Shown piece by piece: positions 32,870 through 43,900 of a stretch of DNA of 64,000 bases; position 1 is the stretch's first letter; each line of letters begins with the position of its first letter. Origin of the DNA: Cladopsammia gracilis (Eukaryota; Cnidaria; Anthozoa; Scleractinia; Dendrophylliidae); contig JAJGOT010000931.1 of the NCBI GenBank assembly GCA_022457155.1, positions 82,947-146,946 on the forward strand, given 5' to 3'. The notes below the pieces were generated by a model. That model searched no databases, was not told where the DNA came from, and saw only the letters and a list, made by a program, of their open reading frames with translations. The position numbers and the translations under genes are program-made.

Positions 32870-34529
32870 GTAACGACTCTTTCTTTACCTACATAAAGGT
32901 GCTTTTTCCTAGAAATTGGGAATTTTGTTACGTTTTTCTGGCCACAGAAATTGAACAGTTCGCGTGATCATTAAAATCCCGGGATATCTAAAATGCAACC
33001 ATAGTTTCGCAGTAAGCTCTTTTTGAAATATTTTTTCTCATTCAAGGTAACCTTCATTCCTTATATATTTGTAATTATGCAGTAAAAAATTTAAATGAGA
33101 GCACTTGACTCTAAAATACGTAAGTTTTAGAAGTGTGGTTCCGTTGTGTATGTAGTCGGTTGCGTGCACAAAATAATTCATTAGAACAGACGGCCTTGGA
33201 CAGCAGCCGCATACGGAAATAAACAGCTTAAAAAAATCCGAAAAGCCGTATATTTTGGATTCGAGGTTGGAAAAGCAACCTTCAACTAAATATTGCATAG
33301 ATTAGTGAACATTTTTAATGCCTGTTAGCCTTGAAACTTGCATATTGTCTCAATTGTACACAACACTGATTTTTTTATTGCGTGACCAAATAATTATTCA
33401 ATCATGCGCCGATGTGAACGTGCTTCGTATCAGCTTTACCGTGTTACAAGGAAATCGAGGATGCCTTTACTCCAAATGTTTTAAATTTTACCAATACTTC
33501 CCATTTATATTCTTTTTTATGGCAACAACCTACAATTTGTAATTTAACGTTAATTTCGTCAATTGCAGAATAATTTTACAAAAAATAAATAAAAAACAAG
33601 AGAACAATAGAATATGTTAACTAAAACAGCGACTATTAAATTTTAAACCTTTTTTATAGTCCCCTACAAAATTCTGGGTTCAAGTTTTATTGTTGACAAT
33701 TAAGTTAGTTTTATCTAATTTTTCTCCGATGTGAAAGAACTACAGTCAAACAAACAGAACAGACACCGTCACCAAATAGACAGACCTAAGTGTCTGTATA
33801 ATATATGTAGAGGTGTCTGTATTATAGAGGAAGAGATTGTATGAATCTGTTCTGCTAAACCCAAATGTTGCATTGCCTCAGTTGCATGGCAAGCTCTGTT
33901 CTGTTGCATGGCAGTATGCACGAATGGGTAAATGAGATGCCACTGCCATGCTGAACTGAAATCAGAAATAATATTAATATATTGAAATAAGTTTTTAAGT
34001 GTTACAACCCTTGGTCAGAGTTTTGTCTTTGCAAAACATATCAAATTTGATGTCTGAAACCTGCAGTTACTGTTGGGTTAGAGACTGGCAACTGTCAAGC
34101 CTGTCTGAGTATAAGGCTCACAATAGCAAGTAGGATAAAACAATAAACAAGGCACATTTGTAGGTGTCCAGACAGAATAATGATATTAGCTGACAGTGTT
34201 ATTTGGTTGTTTGCTTGATACAGGTTAATAGAAACTTCAAAGTTCAAGGATTAAAAAGTCCCATATCCGTTGGATGAACAGGAAAATATTAGCAAAATAT
34301 TATGGCTAATCCTTGTGAGGTATAGACGTAATACATCAATTCATTTTTCCTATCACAATGACCTTATCCCTAAAAGAACTAAACAACTGAAGCTGTTATA
34401 AATTGTACAATAAAACTCCTTTATAAGTGACCACCCAGAATAAGAAGCATGGAAATATGGACAAGTGGTCGCTTACCAGAGATTAAAAACAATACAAAAA
34501 TTCAAATCATGCACATTGGAAGTGGTAGT
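32870..34529. other. Probable intron or intergenic DNA
   Basis: AT-rich, no exon that I could place by phase. GTGTCTGTATAATATATG and a second GTGTCTGTATTATAG near 33792 form a small direct repeat. At 34412-34500 there is a stretch (AAAACTCCTTTATAAGTGACC...GTGGTCGCTTACC) related to the repeats at 52990-53260. Confidence 0.4.
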
Positions 34530-34581
34530 GGCCCGGAAGGGGGGGGGGGGGGGTGGTGTACTCCCATATATGGGCTATATG

Positions 34582-34613
<32 letters not shown>

Positions 34614-34990
34614 GCCAGTTTAGTCTGGGATAGGGTATAGTAATCAGAGATTTTTGGTCTAGAAAAGGGTATCATTTTCCGCGAAACTGATCAGTTGCAT
34701 GAAGAATTTAGTCTAAACAAGGTTTACTGACAAATGTCATTTAAAATCAGTACGACGGGCAGTACAGCATATTTACAGACCCCTGCTAACTAATAACTGT
34801 GATAGTGAACAAGTTTCTGGAAAATAGCGAGTCTGGAATAGGTCTAGGATAGGGTAGGGTTTTTTGGTGTCTAGTCTAGAATAGGGTTGCAAAATGCAGC
34901 TAAAATGGTCTGGTATAGGTTAAGGGTCTCAGAGTCCCAGCGGCACAACCCCACCCAAAAATTTGCAGAGTGCCCCCCCCCTCGGGGGTA
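34530..34990. repeat. Repeat bounded by poly-G and poly-C tracts
   Basis: It starts with a run of about 14 G at 34541 followed by GTGGTGTACTCCCATATATG, continues with GATAGGGTATAGT-type tandem motifs (34628, 34845, 34880), and ends in a C-rich run at 34973-34981. It resembles the repeats at 48625-49025 and 49500-49560, which share GTATAGCCCATTATAGGGAG next to a poly-C run. Confidence 0.6.
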
Positions 34991-35489
34991 GCGGTAGCTT
35001 ATGAAAGGTGGTTGCTTATGAACGGTGACGACTATAGTGGTTGGATTGGTAGAAATTTGGTATTTTGGAGAAGTGGAAGAAGTAGCAGTAGTAGTAGAAG
35101 TAGAAGTAAAAGAAGTGGAAAGAAGTGGGAAGAAGGAAGAAGTGGAAGAAGTGGTCACTTATGAGAGGTGGTTGCATATGGAGGTTCCATTGTAGTACTG
35201 TGTACACCAATAGATATGATTGGTTTCAAAAATGGGGTGCCAGAGGGGATTTCCAGGTTATAAGAGAGCTTTCATTGTGACCAAAAAGGTGACTGTAATG
35301 TCACTCTACCTTTGTACTTTTTTTCCCAAGATGTTCTATTTCAAATGTTTTTAAAAAAAATACTTCTGCAGGTATTTGAACAAAGTCACCGTGTCTTCAC
35401 AATAAGGCTGTCAAAATAATAAATATTTATATTATATATCCATGTGATGCTTATCTAATAAATATGTGATATTTATTTGCTTTTAACAG

Positions 35490-38400
35490 ACATGTGGCTG
35501 CACAAAGGCCTGTGATCAGTTGAAGTAAGTCAAAATAGTACATTAACTGGAAAATTATTTTAAAAGTTACATAACTTGTGAGTGATGACATTGAATTGCA
35601 TTCCAAAACTATACTTGATATTGGTGAATAATTCCAGAATGTTCAAAATGGTAACATGGAGTTTGTAAGTCAGAGTAGAACTTTTTTTTTATTTTCAGCG
35701 AGAAACTTATTTACAATTTTTCCCTTTTTTAAATTAGTGATTAAAATAACACAATTATTATATTGAATCTCAAACTTCCAGATTAGAAAATCAAGAACTA
35801 AGAGACAAAATACAGAAGTTAGAAGACAAGACAGCAAGCAAGAAAGATGAAACCTCACACACTTCACCAGAAGATGAGAAACATGAAAATGAAATTCCAA
35901 TGAATCAGGAGAACGAAGCTGATTCTGAATCGTTCCAAGAACACATCAAAAGGTACGATCATGGCTTAATTGAGACGCAGTAAGATCATGCCAAGATATT
36001 CAGGATAGTTTACATGTCAACCCTTTCACTCTCAAGAGTGCCAAAAATCAAAAGTCAACAAAATCCCACTTATTTCATTTTGTAAAGTATTGAAAAACAA
36101 ATGGTACCATGCAAGAGTACTCCTAAAGAGGTTTAATTTGAATGGTCACACCACAGGATTTCGTCCACAGACCCAAAAGTTAGAACTACACTACATGTCT
36201 CCACAGTTGACTTTGGAATTGAAAGCATTGGCACAAAAAAGCAAGATATGTTTATAAGAAATAAAAAATAGTTTAATTAAGTTAAATTTTGTTGGATTAT
36301 TTTGCATTGAATTTGTAGGCTCAAAGGTGATTATGATGATGTAGTGAAGAAAAATCAAGAGCTGGAAAACAGAATCCTCCAACTGGTATGTTATAAATTA
36401 GAATAATTAACGGTCAACTCTCTGACAAACATATAGTGGATTGGAATCCCGATTTTTCGAACCTCCAAAGGAAAGGGAAATTAGTATGAAAAATCAGAAG
36501 TTCAAAAAATCAAAGGTGGCATGGACTGAAATCAAATCCAAGAGAAATGAGTTTTGGTTTGAATAACTGAGGGTTTTCGAAAAATCAGGATTCCACTGGA
36601 TCAGGATTCCACTGGATCAGGATTCCACTGGATCAGGATTCCACTGTATGTGGACTGCAGATGAAACATGAATGAAATTTCTGATTGTCACAGTGATTCT
36701 AGCAACTCACACAGTTGAACATGACACACTTCTTGTTACGACAGACATCTAATGGATATCTAAGAACTGCCATACTTCAGTCTCTCATACATTTCTGTAA
36801 AACTGTTAGAAAAAGGCACTCTCTGTAAGACAGACCCCTCCTAAGATGGACACCTAAAGTAGTCTCTACTGCATGTCATTTGCTCATTTTACTGTACCTG
36901 ATCTCTCTATATTTGGGATTTTTCTTGTGTGATTATTTTGGGCAATCTTAGACACTCTATAAAATACAAGTACCATTGTACGATTGTTCAGGCAGGTGAA
37001 ATGCAGTCAGAGAAATCGCGCTTTGAGGAGACAGTGGGGGCCATGTCACAGCAGCTGATGGACTTTGTTGATAAAATGAACAATTTGGAGAGAGAATGCG
37101 TGAGTCATCTGGATTCTTACCTAAACTTATTTTTCCTCAATTAATAGATAAACTAAGAAGACAATGTGTGATAAAAAGAGGATGCGACTGTCTATTGATA
37201 GTCTGAACATGAGTTGGTAGTGGGGAGGGGTAGGGGTAACCAGGGAGGCAGGGAGGGAGGCTACCACAGGCAGGAAAGGAGAAGGCAGGAAGGACTTCCA
37301 AGGTGACAGGAGATAGAAAAAGCAGAGGCAGGAATGACGGAGGAATGGACTTGAACTGACAGGAAAGGGCAATAGAAGGGGGAACTTCTGGGATCAGGAG
37401 AAAACGGGGGTAGAGCAGGGACAGATGGGGGCAGGAACTGGGAGAAAAGCAGGTAGGAACAGCGAAACAAAGACTAGCATTACCTAAGGCGAGAACTGAC
37501 TACCTAAAGCGAAGCTTTAGCTTTAGTGGAGCTTTCAGGTGGAATAACCTTCCAGAGGAACTAAGAACAACTCAATCACTGAGCCTTTTTAAAAAAGGTA
37601 TCAGTGAATGGTTTTCCCTATCGGACTCTCACACGGCAAATATGTAAAACAGTGAATTGCTTTTTTATATTGTGAATACTGATATTTTTAACCATGTATA
37701 AATAAAGATTTTGATTGATTGATTGATTGATTGATAGAAAAGGGGCAGGAATTTGGAGAGAAGAGGGCAGGAACTGGGAAAGAAGGGGCCAGGAGCTGGG
37801 AGAGAAGGGTGCAGTAACTGAGAGAAAATTAAATTAATTTGTGAGATAACATGACGGGGGGGGGGGGGGGTTCACTAGGAGAACAAAAGTGACCATTTTA
37901 TCACCCCCGACTATATATAACCAGATACCCATAAGTGGGTTGAAACGTTTAACGCGCATTCACAGCTTCCGAATATTCATTTTTTGCTTACTACCATATT
38001 TGAAAACCACTCGGTCCCTCGAGATCGGAAGGAAGTTATTCTAGCAAATTGATTGGTTAATATTTTTATCTTGATTTTCCAAATATGGCTGTAACAACTT
38101 CTTTGCAAATTGAATAATCGGAAGCTTGTTTTGAAGCGTACAAGAAACAGTTGCACGTTTCAACCCACTTATGGGTTTCTGATATAACTGGGTACTGGTA
38201 AAATGTTGGGGCATTATTGAAACTGACCCATTTGGGAGTGACAATAGTACAGTGTTAGTCTCTTTGTATTATGGAGTTGGAGTAAATTTTGTTTTAACTG
38301 TTGATTTTAGATAAAAAACAAAAAAGACTGTTCACTGGTGGTTCAACTTTTGAAGTGCAATCAGTCCTTGGACAGAAAGTTTGTGACCCAGAAAGTGGAA

Positions 38401-39312
38401 ACAGTAAGCAAACAATTTCATCATGGCATAGAATGTGTAACAGAATAACTATAACGTAACATTACTGTCAGTAGCTCATTCACAGGGTTGCCCTTTGAGT
38501 CATGAACCTGTTGTGGTTCTTGAATGTCATCAGTGAATCCTTACAATGCGACTACTTGAACCAGACCACCTTGAATAAAGTTGTCCAGTCGCAGTGTGAA
38601 TTTAGAAAAGTTTGTAAATGCAGTGTATATGTATGTTTCTAAGTTTGTAAGTCATAAGTGTGGCCATTCAAATGAATAAACAACTGTCTGAGCAGTACTT
38701 TCCTGTGGTGCTGTTTGTTATTCTGTACAAGGTGGCTGTGGATGAAATCCTAAAGTGTGACGATTCAAATGAAAGCTATTGAGCAGTACTTTCTTGTGGT
38801 ACTGTTTATTATGTTGTACAAGGTGGTTCTACCTTTTGAGTCTGTGGATGAAATCCTAAAGTGTGACGATTCAAATGAAAGCTATTCAGCAGTACCTTCT
38901 TGTGGTACTGTTTATTATGTTGTACCAGGTGGTTCTAAATTTTCAGTCTGTGGATGACATCCTAAAGTGTGACCATTCATATAAAAACGTTTAAGCAGTA
39001 TTAATTTTCAGATGGTGCTGCTTTGTTTTCCTGAAGTGGAAAAGAAGAAAAAAATGAAGTGATATGGAAAAGAAAAGAAAAACTATTTTTATTGTTACAA
39101 GTTAAAAAGAAAATGGTTACACTTTCTACTTTTTTTTGTTAAACCCATAGTTGCCTTCAGATCTAAAAGAGAAGTTGAAAATAGAGCTGGAACTCAAACC
39201 AGAAACCAAACCTTTGAGCCATCCTGCTTGGAGCAAAAAACTGTGGAGAACGAAGAGTGCATCGTCTGCATCTACAAGCTCTCATTCAGAGCTTAGTGAT
39301 GGAGAACATTGA
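35490..39312 (+). CDS. Coiled-coil protein, 3' six exons (TJAP1/BEGAIN-like?)
   Basis: Six exons join with matching phases: 35490-35524, 35782-35952, 36319-36385, 36992-37099, 38311-38403 and 39151-39312 (stop). All have GT-AG borders, and together they give 211 residues. The 5' end is not established. Exons 2-4 encode a highly charged coiled coil (LENQELRDKIQKLEDK, VVKKNQELENRILQL, MSQQLMDFVDKMNNLERE). Exon 5 encodes KDCSLVVQLLKCNQSLDRKF, and exon 6 encodes LPSDLKEKLKIELELKP, followed by a Ser-rich end. The order 'DCxLxxxLLxCNxS then LPxxLxxxL' reminds me of the C-terminal half of tight-junction-associated protein 1 and BEGAIN. I recall that resemblance but could not align it. The introns contain copies of the 88/106-bp repeats and a LINE tail. 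Confidence 0.75.
36020..36215 (+). mobile_element. Short copy of the TTAA/tandem-repeat element, in an intron
   Basis: It begins CAACCCTTTCACTCTCAAGA, contains one 88-bp-type unit (GGTACCATGCAAGAGTACTC, TTTGAATGGTCACACCACAG, ACCCAAAAGTTAGAACTACA) and ends near GACTTTGGAATTGAAAG. Ends and order match the five-unit copy at 50681-51237. Confidence 0.75.
36588..36644 (+). repeat. 16-bp minisatellite
   Basis: Four head-to-tail units of GGATTCCACTGGATCA in the third intron of the coiled-coil gene. Confidence 0.95.
37195..37835. repeat. G/A-rich minisatellite interrupted by a LINE tail
   Basis: Loose repeats of GGCAGGAACTGGGAGAAAAG type fill 37240-37480 and resume at 37738-37825. The LINE 3' end at 37505-37738 separates the two halves, as if it had inserted into the array. 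Confidence 0.7.
37505..37738 (+). mobile_element. 5'-truncated LINE 3' end with (ATTG)n tail
   Basis: The frame reads FSFSGAFRWNNLPEELRTTQ and continues to SLFKKGISEWF before a stop at ATG TAA (37642-37647). This is the RWNxLP end of a LINE ORF2. A 3' UTR with AACCATGTATAAATAAAG leads into a tail of five GATT/ATTG repeats ending at about 37735. Confidence 0.8.
38645..39000 (-). repeat. 106-bp family, about 3.3 units, in an intron
   Basis: Units contain TACTTTCTTGTGGTACTG, TTTATTATGTTGTACAAGG and GTCTGTGGATGAAATCC, in inverse orientation to the 12.4-13.3 kb array. It lies between the last two exons of the coiled-coil gene. Confidence 0.9.
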
Positions 39313-40096
39313 AGTAGCTTAGTTTATACAAGTCAATTGTTAATATATTTTTAAAAGAGATAAGAGTGTCCTCAAACAACTGATAGGTACTACGAAAACC
39401 ACCAAACTGTGGAGTGGTGCCAAATTTATGCACCACAACCCCACCTACTTTTGTTGATTAACACTGTTAAACTCCTGAGGATTCAGGATTGTGTTCAAAG
39501 CCCAGACATGGTTTAGCAGATGTTGGAGACGATTACCGCTCAGATGGACTTAACAAAGAAAAGTAACCACAGAATTGTTGAAAAAGGAGGCTTTGTCAGT
39601 CTTTTGATGGAAAGTTTTTTCTTCGATTGCTGGTAAAAATAGGGTGAAACATGACAGTGCGAAAATCTCGCATGTGTTATATTTCAGCATTATTCCTCAA
39701 GAATTTAACGATATATTTATCAACAGAAATGGCCGAGGCAGTGAATAAAAGTGAGCGGGGAAGTGATGTGTAAGTCCACGGTTCAGTGGTTTTTGTAGTA
39801 CAAAAGAATGCTTGTGTGGAACAGTCAAAGATTGGCTGCTTGTTTGTTCTTGTGGATATGGGATGGTATAACTTAATATAGTTATGGTCATTCAGGACCC
39901 AGTTGGCCAAACAGCAGATTTCACTATCCAGTGAATAAGCGATCACTAAACTACATATTAATAAATTTAGTTTAGAAAATTAAGAAAAATTAAGTTTGTT
40001 TGATTGTGTGAAATTTTTGAGCTCAAAAGAGCAAAGAGTATTCAAGGATTGTAATATTATAGAACTACCATGAGATTTTAATGATTTAAAGAGTAG
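39313..40096. other. 3' UTR or flank of the coiled-coil gene
   Basis: No further coding sequence. Candidate AATAAA signals occur near 39744, 39960 and 40691. Minus-strand frames at 39677-40165 have no protein resemblance. Confidence 0.45.
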
Positions 40097-40251
40097 AACC
40101 CGGTTGTTCAAAAGTAGGATAGCATTATTTCCACCGGATAAATCACTATTCAGTGGATAACACAATGGATTTTGTTAATACATGTACTTATCCACTGGAT
40201 AGTGATTATTTTATCCGGTGGATAGCGCTATCCACCATATGAACAACCAGG
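40097..40251. mobile_element. 155-bp foldback MITE
   Basis: CGGTTGTTCAAAAGTAGGAT, CCACCGGATAAATCACTATT and CAGTGGATAA are mirrored by TTATCCACTGGATAGTGATT, TTTATCCGGTGGATAGCGCT and GAACAACCAGG. The arms cover nearly the whole element. No transposase and no clear target duplication. Confidence 0.85.
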
Positions 40252-40975
40252 GCCAGTTAAATCTAATCTATAAATAGACCATTTCCAGGTTTCCTTTAAA
40301 GGGGTTAGTTTCTAAAGATACTGTGGTGTTGTGTCAGTGGCGCAGTGAGACAAAAAAATTGAGTCTATCAACTAAACGTTTATCAGGTAAATTGGCCACT
40401 GAAAGAGATTCCTTTGAAGGTAGCCTGCTTTTTTAGTGAGGCAAGTACCTGGGAGAAAAGGCACAGGAAGTGTATTGTGGGTAAGGAGAGAGTGGAAAGC
40501 AGAAGATAGCAGGCCTTTGTTAGTCCAGCGAGTGTGTGATCTACGAGTGGTTTGCAGCTTTGAGTTGCAAGGAACTCAGGCACAAGCCCTAGAAAAAGTG
40601 AAAGTTTAGAGTACTTTTTTCTTTGGTTTGTGCTCTCATTCCTTTTGGCTCATGGCAAATTGTAGTTTTTTGAATATCTAATATATACCTAATAAAGTGA
40701 CCAATTTATTTCACAAGTTCATGAAGACCCTTTACTTTGACATGGGGTGGGTGTTGAGCCCACAGTGCTCTCCCCCCCCCCCCCCCCCCTGCCCCCCAAA
40801 CTTTGCAAAATGAAACACGTTTTCAACTCATGAACCTTCTCGCAAGTTACCTAAATATACGTTGCGTTCTGTCTGATTTAGGTTTGCAAGATCTTGGGTA
40901 TTTCTCATCATTGCAAGATTTAACAACAATGATTATTCTCCTTCACTGTTGGTGATTCCAAATACTTGCTGTTCT
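40252..40975. other. Intergenic region between convergent genes
   Basis: It holds a plus-strand AATAAA at 40691-40696 and a minus-strand AATAAA (TTTATT at 40705-40710), plus a run of about 18 C at 40772-40789. No coding sequence. Confidence 0.45.
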
Positions 40976-43900
40976 TCAATTCCAGACTTTAACCTGTCCA
41001 TCCCACCCACAGCTAGCCACACAGTGGGGTAGGGTAGGGTGATAAGCCACATCCATACATGGCATAGAGTGAGCTTGTAATTTCCTCATCAGGCGAGAGG
41101 TGTGATGATCATAGAAATAGATTTGTCCATCTGCCGAACCAGAGCAAACTATTGATCCATCGGGGCTAAAATCACATCCAATATGATAGCCAGACACCTA
41201 AAAAAAGGAAAGACAAGGGATGGTCAATAGTGGAACCTCATTTGCTACTGAAACCTTTTGTCTGATGGATCATGTAATTTAAGATTCCATGGATGAAATC
41301 CTTCAGTGTGATCAATGAAAATTGAGGCTGTTGAGCAATAGTAAAGTTCCTGGATTGCTGTACAAGGTGGTTTCAAGTTTTTATTTTGTGCATTAAACCA
41401 AAATACAAAATGTTATGATGAACAAGGTGATTCTATGCGGCGTGGCCATTTAAAACCATACAAATGAAATCTACTACACAGAACAGTGGAACCTCATTAA
41501 ATTATATGACAACTGGTGGACTTAAACATTGGTCGTATTAATGGGCCGGTTGTAGTAATAGGGTGAGGTCAGCTTATGCTATGAATCCCTTGTATAATCA
41601 ACTTGCTGTAAAACACTATCAATTGAACCATTCTAATAATATGGGAGGAAAATAATGGAAACTTAATATATATCACAAAACTAACAATCATGTTTTATTT
41701 TTTGTCAACTTTAACATTTTTAGCTTTTGTAAAGGCTGATTTAGATGGCACAATTTTTGCCTACAACTATCACATGCAACCTGCTCATGCCACGTCATCT
41801 AAATCAGCCTACAACTCGCTCACAACTGTTGAATGCAACACAAAAAAAGTTGTAGGATTTTGAAACAAGTTTTAAAACCCTACGACAATCGTAACCACAT
41901 ACAATGTCATATGATACAAGTTACATACAATTTTCGCCTGACGCAAGCAGCGCGCTACAAAAAAATTGCATGCGACAAAGTTGTGCCGTGTAAATCGGCC
42001 TTAAAGTATACTCTATTATGCAGAGTGAAAATTTTAGAGACTGGAAATTTTTTATTTAAGCCCTTTGCATCTAATTTTTTGCAACTATTATTTTTGGGGG
42101 ACCTGGCCCCTTCCCTAGATATGTCATAATTGCTATGTAAAAATGAAATTTAGTTACTTTGTGGCCCTCGTATCTTTTATACTTGTTTAGCTTGTATGGC
42201 CTTCTTGTTGAGAACAAAGCAATGTAGTCACCATTAGACTGGGCTACGAAATGAGATTCATGAGGATGGACTTTTAAACACGAACAGGTAAAGGCCTCCT
42301 GGAGATAAGAAAAAGGATAAGGATTAATTATGGCTAAGATAGACTTAACTTAGTTTTTGTGGACGGAAGCCCGGATTGTGACAGTTCAGATGAAATCTCT
42401 CCAGCAGCACTTTCTTGTGGTGCTGTTTATTATGCTGTACAAGGTGGTTCTAATATTTTATTCTGCAGATGAAATCCTAAAGTGTGACCATTCAAGTGAA
42501 AGCTATTGAGCTTTCCTGTGGTACTGTTTATTATGCTGTGCAAGGTGGTTCTAACATTTGAGTCTGCAGATGAAATCCTAAAGTGTAACCATTCAAACGA
42601 AAGCTACTGAGCAGTACTTTCCTGTGGTGCTGTTTATTATGCTGTACAAGGTGGTTCTAACATTTGAGTCTGCAGATGAAATCCTAAAGTGTGATAATTC
42701 AAATGAAAGCTATTGAGCAGTTCTTTCCTGTGGTACTGTTTATTACGCTGTACAAGGTGGTTCTAACTTTTGTGTCTGGATAAAATCCTAAAGTGTGACC
42801 ATTCAAATGAAAGCTACTGAGCAGTACTTTCCTGTGGTGTGATTTGTTTCTCATTATTTTGGAAAATGAAATTTGGCTATTTTTTTTATTAGGGGTGAAG
42901 GGGTTAACATCATTATTTTGAAATAAGAGAACTGCACCGAAAACACACCTGATATATTTGATTGGATAATACCGCCGTTGATCTGAAATCCCAAACCATG
43001 ATCCCTTTGTCTGTAGAATTTCTCTTGATTACTTCAGCTGCAGAAATAAACTCATCTCCTCCTGGAAGAAATGCAATGTCCTGCACTTGGCCAAAAAAAG
43101 CAGAGTATGTTGATGTGATCTGTGGAGAAAAATAACAGTTAGTGTTGTCTTTAAACAAAAAGTCCCACTTCTGATTCTGTTTAGAATGGTGCAAGCTCAC
43201 TGGGGCTATCAGTAGATTTGACTGGCAGATCCAGACTTCATCAAAAGGGGGAGGGAGTGGAGTGAATAAGGAAGGTGTGCACACCTCTCCCCTGGGGGCT
43301 CCTACCCTAGCTTTGATACTGGTTTCCTAACATAGATTTTTGCAAACTGCCCACAAAAAAAAAAAACAATTCTAGTTTTTTCCCCATGGTGTTTTGACCC
43401 CATTGCTGGCCGCTAAAATTCTGCATTCTGCCATGTGTTTAAGCACAATATTTTTTTAATCCTTATCCCACTAGGTCTATATTGGACCTTCACAACAGAT
43501 CGGATATCTTAAAATTCAGGAAAAAAAGGAAATTACCAAGCTTTTGGTTCAGGCAAATAAGTGGCTATAATAACAAAACATGCATAGCAATGGGATGCAT
43601 GTGGTTGCATGGCAGAGTTTCACATGACTGTAAATAGCACTGTAAATATCATACTATAAATACAATAATATAAACAGATATCATCAAACATCTAGAGTCG
43701 GTGATATGTTAGACCAGTTGAGCTGGGAATCGCTAGAGAGCAGAAGGAGGGCCATGAGGCTATGTATGATGTTCAAAATTCACCACAATCTTGTTGCTCC
43801 AGATGGGTTGGATAGAATGGAACCAATGCAAAGGAAGAGCAGGCACTGTAATTCTTTGAGTTACAAAGTCCCAAAATCAAAAACGAACTTCCATCTCTAC

